NCBI RefSeq assembly: GCF_004193775.1
Contig: NC_041005.1
Span: forward strand, 13,921,865-13,985,864
DNA: 64,000 nucleotides
Reading direction: 5' to 3'
Source: Glycine soja
Lineage: Eukaryota > Streptophyta > Magnoliopsida > Fabales > Fabaceae
This document shows, piece by piece, positions 1-11,420 of this stretch. A program made the translations under genes and the position numbers. The stretch's first letter is position 1, and the number at the start of each line of letters is the position of its first letter. Below the pieces are notes generated by a model. It made no database searches and was not told where the DNA came from. It was given only the letters and a program-made list of their open reading frames with translations.

Positions 1-3000
1 CTAAATTCTGTAGCCACGTCCACAGTAGAAAAGATGCATCATCCATGATTTTATTAGCATCGAATGTGTCATCGGAGAAGATTATCTTATTCCGCTGCTG
101 CCAAATCGACCATGTAAGAGCCAACCACCACCACCTCCACCTGTCCCTCCTAACTCCCTGAGTCACACCATGTATATGTTGTAGGAAATGTTGTTTTGGG
201 TTTTGCGGAAAAGGGCCGACATAGTTCACCCAAGACAACGATTCCCACCAGAGAGGAATGACTTTGCTACAATGGAAAAACAAATGTTCTGTGTCCTCCT
301 CCATGCTGCCACACAGCACACATCTCCTATCATTTATCTCCACATGTCGCCTATGAAGGTTGCTTCTTGTGGGAAGCCGATCTCTTAGTAGTCTCCAAGC
401 GAAAACTAATATTTTATTCGGTACCTTCGTGTTCCACAATTCTGCGTAAGCTGTACCTTCTGTCATTTCTGATGGAGCCTCCCTCATGGCAGAGTAAGCG
501 CTCTTTACTGAGAATTGGCCACTAGAATCTGCCATCCACACCCACCCATCTGACCTTTGTGGCTGAATTTGCTGGATTTCTATATCCTTTAGAAATGCAA
601 TAGCCGTGTCTATCTCATTATCAAACAATGATCTCCTCCACGTGAACTGCCACTCCCACCCTGATTCTTTGTGGACCCCCATTTGCTGAATTGTCTGATT
701 TTGCTGACTAGATATGAGATACAATCTAGGATATTTTGCTGCTAATGCACCACTGCCATCTATCCAATCATCTTCCCAAAACTTAATTTTGTCCCCGCAT
801 CCGACCCTCCATACTGTGCTCTTCTGTACTGCGTCGCCATGCTCCGGATGATGGGTCGCCTCCTTTAGATCCCTCCACCAGATGGATTCTTTGCTGCCTC
901 TAACATCCTCATCTAGACCCCGCCATCCGCCATATTTGGATTCCAGTACCTTGGCCCATAATTGTCCATGATGCTGGAAAAGATGCCACTTCCATTTTGC
1001 TAGTAATGCATGATTAAAGGTGTTTACATCCTTGATCCCCAGCCCCCCTTTGTCCTTTGGGAGACACACCGTGTCCCACTTGACCCAGGCTATTTTGTTG
1101 TGATCAAGCGCTCCTCCCCACAAAAACTTTCTCTGAATGCGAACTAGCTTGTCGACCATCTTCTTGGGAATCCTGAAAAAAGAGAAGAAGTAAATAGGTA
1201 TAGACGTTAGTATCGACTGTATGAGAGTCACTCTCCCCCCGAAAGACAGGTGTCTTTGCTTCCATCTCGCTAATTTTCTCTCACATTTATTTATTAGAGG
1301 ATCCCACATCTGACACCTTCTAGGATTTGCCCCTATAGGCATACCCAAGTAAATGAAAGGAATGGTCAACAGGCTACAATTGAGATAATCTGCTGCTTCA
1401 CTTCTCCATTGGTCGGACATGCCGAAAACACCGAAACTGCTTTTCGCAAAATTAATTTTGAGTCCCGATACGAGTTCGAAGGACCGCAGAATTGCTTTGA
1501 TTGCTTTTACATTCCTCATGGATGCCTCCCCAAAAAAGATTGTATCATCTGCATACTGGAGAATGCTGATGTCAACATTGTTTGGCCCCACTGAGTATCC
1601 CCGGTACAGGTTTTTCACAATAGCTTGTCTTACTAGCCCATTCAAAGCTTCAGCCACAATGTTGAATAGAAACGGTGCTAATGGATCCCCCTGCCTCAGG
1701 CCTCTTTGTGGTATGAACTCTTGCGATGGGCTACCATTGACCAACATTGAGATAGAAGCGGATTTTAGGCATCCCTCTATCCATTGAATCCACTTGGAGT
1801 GGAAACTCATCCTCCGCAGTAAGTACAGCAAAAAGTCCCATGATACTGAGTCATAAGCCTTTTCGTAATCTACTTTAAAGACAATGCACGACTTCTGTCC
1901 CCTCCTAGCATCCTCGACCACCTCATTTGCAATTACCACGCTATGTAGCAAATGCCTTCCTTCAATGAATGCAGATTGCCTTTCGTCTATGATGAAAGGC
2001 ATGACCTTCTTCAATCTATTGGCCAGTAGCTTTGCCACTATCTTGTATATGCAACCTATGAAAGAGATGGGCCTGTATTCGTTCAAACACTGTGGCTTGT
2101 GGACTTTGGGAATAAGTGCTATGAATGATGCATTGCAACCCCTGGGAAATTTTCCATTAACATAGAATTCATCTAAAAACCTCAGGACATCCGGTTTGAT
2201 GAGATTCCAATACTTCTTGATGAATTTGAAATTTAGTCCATCTGGGCCTGGACATTTCTCACTCCCGCATTCCCACATGGCCACCTTTACCTCTTCTTCC
2301 TTGAACCGCTCCACTAGCATATCATTATGCAGTCTATCAATGATCTGGAATGATATACCATCCAACCTAGGTCTGTCTGAAACCGGTTCTTGAAAATGCT
2401 GCATAAAGAATGATCTTACTGCCTCTTTGACCCTTACCGGCTCTTCAATCCATAATCCATTTATCATGACTCCTTTCAAGCAACTATTTCTGCGGCTGGC
2501 ATTCATCAGCAAATGAAAATATCTAGAATTACAATCTCCTTCTCTAATCCATCTTGATCTCGCCTTTTGCCTTAATAACGACTCATGTGATTGGGCCGCT
2601 ATCCACAGTTCTTCTTGAAGCCGCTTCCTGACCAATGATTCTTCAGGGGTTAAGTGTCTGTGGCATGTGTCATTCTCCATCTTGTTTAGCTCCTCCTCAA
2701 TTTTCTTGAACTTTTTAAAAGTGTCACCAAAATGTTGTGTGTTCCAAACCTTCATACTTTGCTTCAATTTTTTGATTTTTTCTTTGAGCACGAACCCTCC
2801 CCAACTGCTTTGCTGAGTAGAGTTCCATGAATCTCGAACCATTTTGCTAAAAGATTTGTCCGAAAGCCAACAATCAAGGATCCTAAATGGTTTAGGACCC
2901 CAATCAACAATTTTGGATGACAGCAAAATTGGGCAATGATCAGAGAAATTTCTGTCCAATGCCTGTTGTGTGCTTCCTGGCCATTTGGCAAGCCATTCTG

Positions 3001-3620
3001 AAGAGAGCATGAATCTATCCAACTTACTCCTTACGGTACCATTTGGTCGTACCCAAGTGAATTTTCTTCCCAACCATGGCGCGTCATCTACCTCTAGCTC
3101 ATCGATCCATTCGTTGAACTCGTTGATGTTACTTTCCCCCAACTCCCTGTGATAGGCACTAAGTCTTTCAGATGGGTGCCTGATATTGTTAAAATCTCCC
3201 AGAATGCACCATAGGCCCCTTTGGCTTTGACTTTTCAGCTGCTGGACATTGCTCCATAGAACTCTCTTATTCTGGATATCACACGGGGAGTATATGTTGA
3301 TGATATGGATAAGATGGTCCTCTTGGTGCCACTTTCCTTCCAGCATTAAGAATCCTGGTCCACTAACTTTTCTCTCTAACTTGAAAGTTTTGTTGTTCCA
3401 AATGCAAAGAATTCCCCCTGCTGAATTTGATGCGGGTTGTGACTCCCAGCTGACATTAGGGTCCCCCCCACAGAGCTTGGCAAGTGGACTTATCAATAAA
3501 CTCCTTTTTCGTCTCTTGTAAACAAAGCATGTCAATCTTATGCCTAATGACCAATCTTTTAATTGTTGGCCATTTGACCCCCCTCCCAAGCCCTCTAACA
3601 TTATATGAGATGATATTCAT
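1..3620 (-). pseudogene. LINE ORF2 (endonuclease-reverse transcriptase), one frameshift, runs off the left edge
   Basis: Starts at ATG 3620-3618 (MNIISYN). The endonuclease shows GDFN at 3188-3199 and SDHCPI at 2927-2944. The reverse transcriptase shows RGLRQGDP at 1682-1705 and the catalytic YADD at 1544-1555. A zf-RVT motif with CVLC at 311-322 and HLFFHC at 269-286 follows. I read the frame codon by codon: it is open from 3620 to about 3470, hits a stop in that frame just after a run of seven C on the plus strand (3463-3469), and in the next frame is open from 3463 to position 2, about 1150 codons. One extra base in the run is the simplest explanation. In L1-like elements this protein nicks target DNA and primes reverse transcription. 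The frameshift may be real or a homopolymer error. Confidence 0.9.
3617..3620 (-). other. ATGA overlap of LINE ORF1 stop and ORF2 start
   Basis: On the minus strand the bases ATGA contain the ORF2 ATG (3620-3618) and the ORF1 TGA (3619-3617), shifted by one base. This spacing suits termination-reinitiation of one ribosome on a bicistronic RNA. Translation coupling is an inference; the overlap itself is directly visible. Confidence 0.9.
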
Positions 3621-6013
3621 TGATAACTCCTACTGCTTCCCACTCTCTGAGCCTCTTTTTTATCCCTTTCCTCCATTTCCATTATCTTGCTAACAGGATT
3701 ACTGTTTGATGTCCCACATGTGACCCCCAATTCCTTTGCAACCTCCCATAAAGCTTCAGCTTCTTGCTCCTGCATGTTGGTGTTATCTTCCTCTTCACAA
3801 TCAGCTTGAGCAGAATTGTTATTAGATGTATAGTTAATTTCAGGGTGGACAGCTTCATCTGAAACTTTGAAACCTTTCGGAAGTTGTATTGGGCTTGAGC
3901 TGGCGATATTAGCTTTTGTATTTGTGGCTGAATTATGTCCATCTCCGCAGTCCAGGTTTGTTTTCCTCTTAAAAACTTTTTTTCGGGAGTAAACCTGAAC
4001 AGAATTTGGTTGTGGGCTGAAAAACTGGTGTTTATATGAATTTGGGGGGGTGTGAATAGCGAGGCCCGATCCATCATCAATTTCTTCTTCATGTTGACAC
4101 TGAGTATAAGTAAGGCATCCTTTCCTTTTGACTTTTTCAAACTCCACTTTTTCAATAGTTTCAGCTAGGCTTCCCTTTTCAGTCCTCTCTGCACTGCCTT
4201 TCTTCACCTCAGGGCCCTGCCTTTCTTCATTTTGGTTAAATTCTATTGTAGTACCCTGCTGAGCATGGAGCTGATCCTGGGGTGGGGTGTTCACTGTAGC
4301 ACTCAGAGCTGTGTCACTAGCCCCGCAGTGCACAGTAGCCGTTAGGTTGGGGATCTCCTGGGTAATTTCTTTGTCCAGAAGACATTTGGGTTTTGAATAC
4401 CCACTGGGTAAAGACCCAAACACATGCACCTGTGTTTCCTCTGAGGTCACTGAAGCCATTATCGCCGGCTGGTCCTGTTTGGCCGCGAGTGTGTCTTCCG
4501 TGCTCTGCTCCGCCGCGACCACGAGTGTGTCTTCCGTGCTCTGCTCCGCCGCGACTGCAAGCACTTCGGAATATGCGGTGGATGTCGACGCCACGTGCAC
4601 GTGGTAGGTCACGTCTGTCAACGCTCCACGCGCAAGGATGGTGGGCTGTTCATCCATTTTGGGCGCCGACAGGAGTCCTTTTCGCGGCTCAGGTTGCTCC
4701 TCCACTACTGGCATCGCGCGACGGCCTTGGACCAAGGCAAAGGGAGCCGAAGAGGTTGCCCCCGCGTTTCGAATCGCCTTCAGTAGTGACTTCTGCTCCG
4801 TTTTTCCAAGCTCTGCCATGGGACTGCAGTCATCCTCCCTATCACTAACAAATGATTCTATCTCTTCCGATGATCCATACCCTCCCCAACTCGTACAGTG
4901 AGTTCTGTTTGGGTTTCCTCCTCCTCCTTCCTCCACTATGTACACCCTGTACACTTCCCCTTTGATGTGTACCTCCGCTGTGTGCCTTATAAGTGGCCTT
5001 CGTGGGGTTTTCAGCAAAACCCGAACCTTGTCCAGCCTCCAAGCTGCATCAACATCATCCTCCATATCCACTATGTCACCAATAAAAGCCATTATTTTGC
5101 TTATTTGCATGCTGTCCCAGGCCTGTAATGGTATACCCCAGCAACTGACCCATGTCAATCTGTATCCCGTGCGCAGCTTCGGGCTCCATTTTTCCAATGA
5201 GTGGAATGGAGTGACTCTTCCTTCATTTTCTTCTGCCATCATCTTCTCAGCTCTTTCGTCGGTGAGGCCTAGGATCAGGACCATATCATCCCCCAAGTAT
5301 TTCAATGCTAGGTCTTCGTTGTCGCCCCAATATACGTCATCTTCAAGTCTGTCAAACATGACTAGATTTTTCAATCTTCCTACCCATGCCTCCTTGAGCC
5401 AGTTAATCCCTGTTTCCGGTACTTCGAGATACACCGAAGACCATGAGCCTTCATTGCTGCTATTTTCAGTGACTACTATTCTTTTATTCCTTGTTCCTCT
5501 TTGATTCCCAGTCACAACATCCGCATATGAGCCTTGATTCGGCCTGGGTTGCATCTGCCTTGGCCACCTTACCTCCACTCCCCTGTGCTCAACAGGAGTG
5601 AATTGTTTCAATTCTGATTTCGACTGCTGGGTTCTTGCAAATTTGGGTGTGTTGACATACATCCTAAGACCGCCGTAGACGACATTGTCAAGTTTTCTTT
5701 CCAGACTATGCACATCCTCCACACCTTTGAATCTGACAAACCCATACCTTCTGCCTGTCTTGTTCCTATTTTTGGGTATAAAAACCTCCCTTACATCACC
5801 GAACTTCTTGAAATGTTTCCATAAGTCCTTCTCAGTGGCCTTCTCTAGAAATCGAGTGAAATAGAACGAAACAATATCTGTCCGTCCCCTCCAACTATCT
5901 TGACTGTACCTCTGTCCATGACCATTCCTAATTCCCGAGGGAGTCTGATGGGTATCCTCTCTCCTAGTTGCTCTATGCTGCTCTCTTTTCTCTCTCCTGG
6001 AACACACTCTCAC
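3617..6013 (-). CDS. LINE ORF1, RRM and DUF4283-like RNA-binding protein
   Basis: A 798-residue frame. Residues about 45-118 form an RNA-recognition motif with an RNP1-like RRYGFVRF (88-95) and an RNP2-like segment near DIVSFYF. Residues about 190-330 resemble the DUF4283 region of plant retroelement proteins (LVMFDRLEDD, WVSCWGIPL). The rest is low-complexity and rich in E, Q and S. The family role is to bind element RNA in the ribonucleoprotein. The frame opens at a GTG (6013-6011) preceded in frame by a stop (TAG, 6043-6041). The first in-frame ATG is residue 118, after the RRM. So either a non-AUG start is used, or the original ATG has been lost. The last codon overlaps the ORF2 start. 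Confidence 0.85.
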   Translation of the reverse strand: MRVCSRREKREQHRATRREDTHQTPSGIRNGHGQRYSQDSWRGRTDIVSFYFTRFLEKATEKDLWKHFKKFGDVREVFIPKNRNKTGRRYGFVRFKGVEDVHSLERKLDNVVYGGLRMYVNTPKFARTQQSKSELKQFTPVEHRGVEVRWPRQMQPRPNQGSYADVVTGNQRGTRNKRIVVTENSSNEGSWSSVYLEVPETGINWLKEAWVGRLKNLVMFDRLEDDVYWGDNEDLALKYLGDDMVLILGLTDERAEKMMAEENEGRVTPFHSLEKWSPKLRTGYRLTWVSCWGIPLQAWDSMQISKIMAFIGDIVDMEDDVDAAWRLDKVRVLLKTPRRPLIRHTAEVHIKGEVYRVYIVEEGGGGNPNRTHCTSWGGYGSSEEIESFVSDREDDCSPMAELGKTEQKSLLKAIRNAGATSSAPFALVQGRRAMPVVEEQPEPRKGLLSAPKMDEQPTILARGALTDVTYHVHVASTSTAYSEVLAVAAEQSTEDTLVVAAEQSTEDTLAAKQDQPAIMASVTSEETQVHVFGSLPSGYSKPKCLLDKEITQEIPNLTATVHCGASDTALSATVNTPPQDQLHAQQGTTIEFNQNEERQGPEVKKGSAERTEKGSLAETIEKVEFEKVKRKGCLTYTQCQHEEEIDDGSGLAIHTPPNSYKHQFFSPQPNSVQVYSRKKVFKRKTNLDCGDGHNSATNTKANIASSSPIQLPKGFKVSDEAVHPEINYTSNNNSAQADCEEEDNTNMQEQEAEALWEVAKELGVTCGTSNSNPVSKIMEMEERDKKEAQRVGSSRSYQ
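4486..4557 (-). repeat. Two-copy 36-bp in-frame tandem repeat in LINE ORF1
   Basis: Two consecutive 36-bp units encode a repeated 12-residue segment (AAEQSTEDTL core) in the low-complexity C-terminal half of ORF1. The copies are almost identical and keep the frame. Confidence 0.85.
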
Positions 6014-6099
6014 CCACCCTCTCTCTCTCTGTCTCTCTCTCTAGCTCTCTCTATTTTTTACCGAAGCCCCTCATCTTTTTAACTGTGATAACCAAACAA

Positions 6100-8620
6100 C
6101 CTAAACTTAAAGATGAGAAGAAAGGTTAAATATAAATGTATTACATTACAGCTTATTAAACATAATAAACTAATTATAGATAGATTAAGTTTAATTGACT
6201 GTTTATATATCATCATCGTCACCACCATAAGCACCATTTATTTTGTAATACAAAAGAATGAAACAAGGATTTCCAGAGGAAAATGAATAAGTTTATAATA
6301 GAAACTAGATAGGTATAAACAAAGATTTTAGTATGTCAAATTTTTAACCGTATAACAGGAAAAAACTATCAGTCATGATCATGAATTTAATGATCTATTA
6401 GCACCAATATGAGAAAGAGAAGATTGACCTTAATTTGAATAGCAGACGAAAAGGAAGGCAAATCGGGTAGAGCATTCTTAATTCACCAATAAAGTTTGTG
6501 ATCAGGAAAAAATATATTAAGCCTATTTTTATCTTTTCCTACCTCAGCAAAATACTGAGTGAGTTTGGCGTTTAAATATGAGCTTGACTTCTTGTCTATG
6601 AAATCCAAATATATGCCTCCAAGGCATATTCAGATATTCGTTTTAAAATGAAGCAAAACATGTAAAATAAATGCTATACCTCCACACCATCGCAGAGTTC
6701 AGGACATTTACTTTCTCCACACTGTGGTCATGTAACCAGCACAAGTATATTTGGAGCAAACAAAAGAAAACCATATCAATTATCACACATTTAAAACATA
6801 TAATTAAATTTTGAAATTTGGGAGAACTTGAACAGAATCAATTATTATTACCTTGACATATAATCGTAAAGAGCTCGTTTGTGGAGCACATATGATACAC
6901 ACAGTGCACTGTCATTTGACAGCAGAAAATTAGCATGGAAATTACACGAAACAATTACTTTTATGCCATGGATAAAGTCCATTAAAATTGTCAGTCATTC
7001 AACTAACAATGCATCGGAATGGAGAAGCAAAACACCAAAATGTAAGGTCAATGAATTGACAAGCACAAAACTGAGATGGTTGACACAGGCCGATAATCAT
7101 ACAGAAATTTAATTTTGTATAAATAAATCCTTATTAAAAAAGAGAGGCAAAAAAGCACCTCAAAAGGACATAATAACACATTTTTCGTATGGGATAAGAT
7201 TATTTTCCAATATTAAATGTTGGTCAAAAGGCTCACTGTGTAAAATAAATCCTGTGGGGGACCAAATTCCCTTCTCAAGCGATCATTTCCGAAAATTGGT
7301 TAGAACTCAAACATAATTTGTTACCTCAAAATATCAAATAAAATTTAGAAAAGATGCAGAAATTTTTGGATAGTGAGGATAAGTCAATGCAAGTCAACGT
7401 TGCTCCATGTGTTTGCAGTCAAATCATTACCTATCATACATAACATATTCACCATAGCTTCACACATTGCACATATCTAAAATCTTTATCTGCTCCTTTA
7501 TTTAAAGGGAATAAATCCACAATAAATTCAATGAATCTTAGGTTTTTCCCTATCTTCGTATTTTGGAATATATAATGTTCATCTTACCAAAGTTTATCAA
7601 ATGGGCATCAGCTTCATCAAACATATGAGAAACAATAATCAAGGTCCGGACAGAAGCATCAAATCAAGTGGTATAAAAGTCAAGACAAAGAGGGCTTATG
7701 ATGAAGTACCAGAAGATAAAAAAAAAAAAAACAAAGTTTACCCAAAAAAAAGTGAAAGGAAGTGTGTGGTTTTTTTATTCAATATTAACTAGAATTGACA
7801 CTATAAAAGGTTCAAATTACACAATACAAATTATGGTAAAATAACAACCTCTAATAAAATTTATCTAGTTGAAATTCTAATGCCTAACAAGCTTCCCCAT
7901 AACCCTTATAGAAAGTCTCTTCAATGAAATCAACTGGATAGAACATGACCGTTCACTCATTAAGTGATAGATACAAAAAAAATCACATTGATTTTTTGTT
8001 CAAAAGTACCAAGTAAAAATTTTGGTCTTTCCTTGTTCTCTGTCCTTATCTCGGGTATAAGATTTTATTTAATTGAGAATCCTTTCTTCTGTGCCTATAC
8101 GAATTGATATTATTCCATTCCAATTTCTATCAGTAACTCACAAGAAAAAACTCAAATTGACAAATTAGTGTGAGCTCATCCATGCAGTTATGCAAATCAA
8201 GCATATGCGGCTATAATGGCAAACTATCTGCCAAAAGAGCCCAATACAACCAAAAAAAATAACTTGAGCTAAAAACCAAATAAACAATACACTGCAAGCA
8301 GTTAGTTACTGAAATGACCTCACCCCAGACACAAAACATGCATACAAACATTACATCGCCTTTCTTACAAAAATTACACAAACTCTTCGCCACCACTAAC
8401 AAAACCAGTCTTTGGGAGAAACACATACACCAACCTACATTGATATAATACACTGAATAGAGCTTCGAGTTGGATTGTAATCTAGCAGAATCAACAATCC
8501 CCATTCCCCAGCATTAGAAAGAACACCAAATAAATAACCATCACAAGTTTACATGAGGGGAGTGCTAGGAACACACTAAAACACTCTTTTTTAACAATTA
8601 TCATTTCCATAATAGCCTCA
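6100..8620. other. AT-rich stretch without recognisable gene
   Basis: No convincing coding sequence or terminal repeats seen on either strand; short open frames lack recognisable motifs. It lies downstream of the C3HC pseudogene exons on the minus strand, so it may include introns or decayed 3' exons of that gene, but I could not identify any. Confidence 0.5.
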
Positions 8621-8631
8621 CCTTCAAAAGA

Positions 8632-9719
8632 GGAAGCTGAAGACAGAGCAAAATCTAACTGGGCACCACATATCTCATAGTCAAACTTAGTGACATCAAC
8701 ATTAACCCAACATCTGCTGGCACAAGCCTATCAGGGCTGGCTTAAGGCTCAAGCAGCCCAAGCAAGGGCTTTAGGCCCCCCCAAAAAAGGCCCCAAATTT
8801 TTTTTTTGTACTAATATACCTCAAAAGAATTATTGTAAAATTATATTTGAAAATAAGTTTTAATTAAAATATTATAGGTAACCATTAATCTTTTTATTGG
8901 TACCGTAAATAACAATTAATGAGCAACAACTCTTCACCAATATCATAACTTTGTTTAGAAAAAAGAGATTTAATAGTTAATAGCTAAAGAAGTCCAAAAG
9001 CTCTTCTTTTATTTCTATTCTCTTTATTATCTTTCTATTGAATTCTAATTCTGTTTTTTTTTTCTCACTTGTCTCTTATACTTCTCTGTCTTTTCACTTG
9101 CTTCTTCAGTTTAGTTGATTATTGTTTCACTTTGACACATTAGTCAATAGCTCCTCAATACCTATTTGTTTATTCTCATCTCTTATGTGTATGTGTCACT
9201 GTAGGGTAAAGGAAACATTTGACATTTCTTCCTTTTGAAAAAGAAATGTTAAATGAAATTAATTATGACAATTTAATCGATAATTTTGCATCACAAAAAA
9301 CACAAAAAATTAATTTTAAATAAAACAATGATAATTTTAATAAACTATTTTATGAGTAAATAAAAGGTCTCATTCTTAAATTTACTTTAGGCCTCTCAAG
9401 TTCTTGAGCCGCCCTTGAAGCCAATGAGCCAGCAACCTGCAAAAAGACCAAGCTCAATTATTTACCCTTGAATATCTTAACCTAATCATTTTCTAGCACA
9501 ATTCAACCATAAAGAAGCCAACCTTGGGCAATTTTCCGGCGATCTTGAACGTTGAAAGCCGATAGAGCAAATCATCGCGTTCCGAGGCCCGCCAGGACGG
9601 AACCGAAGCCCCTAGCAGCACCGAACCGAGAACCAAGTGCAATCCGTGCTCGATTTGTTGCACCAGTGAGCATCTTCATTGTCGGTGTTCCCCGGGAATG
9701 CCGGCGATGACGCCCCCAT
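8632..9719 (-). pseudogene. C3HC zinc-finger (NIPA/ILP1-like) gene fragment, broken by a transposon
   Basis: Minus-strand exon A (9719-9523) encodes MGASSPAFPG and, in a shifted frame, SWRASERDDLLYRLSTFK. It ends at a donor (CCCAAG then GTTGGC). Exon B starts after TTTTTGCAG at 9436, encodes VAGSLA, is interrupted at 9425-8724, then continues CASRCWVNVDV and CGAQLDFALSSASSFE to a donor at 8632 (GAAG then GTGAGG). From memory, this matches the plant zf-C3HC family (PF07967; related to nuclear IAP-like/NIPA proteins), including the W-E/R-RDDLLYRL and CA..GWVNVDV motifs. The two parts of exon A are in different frames and the first family cysteine appears to be W. I infer a dead copy. Later exons were not found. 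Confidence 0.68.
8732..9417. mobile_element. hAT-type non-autonomous transposon (MITE-like), 686 bp
   Basis: The termini are imperfect inverted repeats: left CAGGGCTGGCTTAAG, and the right end read inward CAAGGGCGGCTCAAG. The flanks are AAGCCTAT (8724-8731) and AAGCCAAT (9418-9425), an 8-bp duplication with one mismatch, as expected for hAT transposition. The interior is AT-rich with no transposase frame. The insertion splits exon B of the C3HC pseudogene; removing it and one flank copy rejoins the motif there. Confidence 0.8.
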
Positions 9720-9725
9720 AGAGCT

Positions 9726-10010
9726 AAGAGGAAGAAAAAGTAAATTAATTCATAGAAAATTAAAAAGGGAAAAATGAAAACTCAAAACCCTAAAAATTTT
9801 AGAGCATGAAGTCGAGTTATAGTTAACATTAATTATGCAAAATAAAAGAGAAAGTTTAGCGTGAGAAACCTAGAGAGAGATAGAGAGAGACTTGGCAACA
9901 GGAGTTGGAGGAGAAGAGGGTGGTTTGGGAATAGAGGGATTGGGGTTCACAAGGTTACACCATCTTCGTTCATTTTTAATTTTCTTCTTCACTCACTTTC
10001 AAACGATCAA
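9726..10010. other. Sequence upstream of the C3HC pseudogene exon
   Basis: On the minus strand CTTCCTCTTAG directly precedes the exon at 9719, so a splice acceptor and an upstream 5' exon are possible. The GA-rich stretch at 9865-9930 looks like leader or low-complexity sequence. No coding sequence recognised. Confidence 0.35.
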
Positions 10011-10013
10011 TCA

Positions 10014-10183
10014 TTGTATAAAAAGTATGACAAATATATCTGGATGTTAATAATAGATTGTGACTAATTATTATAATTTGGAAAAAATTTACAATGATTG
10101 TGACTAATTTTTCCAAATCATAATAAGTAGTCACAGTCTACTGTTAACGTCCGAATATATTTGTTGCATTTTTTATACTTTCA
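10014..10183. repeat. Fold-back inverted repeat with about 75-bp arms
   Basis: Left arm (about 10014-10087) and right arm (about 10108-10183) are imperfect reverse complements around a short spacer. The shared parts include AGTATGACAAATATAT and GATTGTGACTA with their complements. It could be a small MITE or a decayed fold-back element; the outer ends are unclear. Confidence 0.65.
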
Positions 10184-10979
10184 CGGTATTTTCATCTTTC
10201 GCAATTGTCGCGGGAAGAGGAAAAGTCAAAAAATATTATATGACAAATATGCCCCTATGCCAACAATTATAGATGGTTACGTTGACAATTATTTTAGTGA
10301 CAAATTTGTCTCTTTGTACCACGTATGCTATCTTATTACGGAAGTTAACGATTGAATAAATTTGTCGCACCTTTTACACCTTCAAGTACTAAATTTTATA
10401 TTTTCATTTTTTAGAAACACATTTGCCAGTGAATTACACATTCAGGAATAAAAATGACTATTTACCCATAATTTCACGATGATTATAATTTTCCTCATAA
10501 ACGTAACTTTGACAATTTTTATAAAATTGTTATCCTTGAAGTCCTTTATATTATAAAATTGTCACCATAAAAATGATTTAAGACAATATTTAGAAACAAT
10601 TATCATTTTATTGTGTGGTCGTAGAATATAATTTCTTTTAATAGTGACACTTGGATTCCACTTAAAAGTAAAAATCACTATGATACACAAATAATTAGCC
10701 CATGTTTGGACAAATAGTTTATGGAAACTTTTCCATTAAGATAAGTATTTGGTTATTGATTTACAAATAATAGCTGGTATAAGTTTATGGGCATTTATGA
10801 AGCCGAGGAAACTTCTGAAAAAGCAGAGTTACATGAGTTAATTTTTTTATTAGTTATATTCTTTATCGTTAGTTGCATGAGTTAATTTTAATTTGTGTAA
10901 GAAATTTAATGCATTGTACATCCTTCATTGATTTTATTTGTTTTCTTATACAAATAGACTACTACAAAAAGAAGATTCT

Positions 10980-11420
10980 ACGTCAGTTCTACAACACTTT
11001 CAAAGACAATTTTGAATCGTCTTTGTAGACAACGTCATAACAAGTTAAAACTTTTATGATGATTCCTAAAAAATCGTTTTAGAAAAGCTATTATTCTAAG
11101 ACAATTTTTCAAAATATAACCGTTTTAAAATGTATTTTTTTAAAATTAAAAATTAAGAATCTTAAGACGATTCTCTGAAAAACCGTCTTAGATTATCTAA
11201 GATGGTTTTCCAGAGAACCGTCTTAAAATGTAATATTTTAAAAAAAAAAAATTAGATTCTAAGATGATTTTCTCTTGAGAAAATCATCTTAGAATGTCTA
11301 CAATCTAAGACGGTTTTTTAAAGAATTGTCTTAAAATATTTTTTTAAAAAATATAAATAAATTTATGATTCTAAGACAGTTTTTCAAATAACTGTCTTAG
11401 AATGTTTTATTTTAAAAAAA
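10980..11420. repeat. Cluster of AAACCGTCTTAG-type palindromes
   Basis: Short inverted repeats of the form CTAAGACGGTTTT / AAAACCGTCTTAG recur at roughly 60-100-bp spacing, separated by A/T runs. They are in the subterminal position for the candidate CACTA-like element, where such repeats usually bind the transposase. One similar palindrome lies near the right end at about 13735-13755. Confidence 0.6.

Larger units (their letters stand above)
1..6090 (-). mobile_element. Non-LTR retrotransposon (plant LINE, L1-like), 3' end beyond the window
   Basis: Two consecutive minus-strand ORFs have the L1 order: an RRM-containing ORF1 (6013-3617) and an ORF2 with an APE-type endonuclease, a reverse transcriptase and a zf-RVT zinc motif (3620 to the left edge). 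The 5' end is placed near 6080-6090, where a CT/GA-rich leader (6012-6055) gives way to AT-rich DNA. No LTRs are seen. The 3' UTR, A-tail and target-site duplication lie outside the window, so the exact ends cannot be confirmed. Long open frames suggest a fairly young copy. Related but more decayed LINE pieces lie at 43916-44085 and 45671-48020. Confidence 0.93.

Noticed and set aside
188..3521. Plus-strand open frames of 60-122 codons opposite LINE ORF2
   Set aside because: The minus strand carries the conserved EN, RT and zf-RVT motifs across this whole stretch.
4287..5504. Several plus-strand open frames (87-188 codons) opposite LINE ORF1
   Set aside because: They mirror the long ORF1 on the other strand, are S/P-rich and match no family; they are shadow frames.
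7601..7792. Lysine-rich 63-codon frame as a small nuclear protein gene
   Set aside because: Created by A-runs in AT-rich DNA; no motif, promoter or conserved context.
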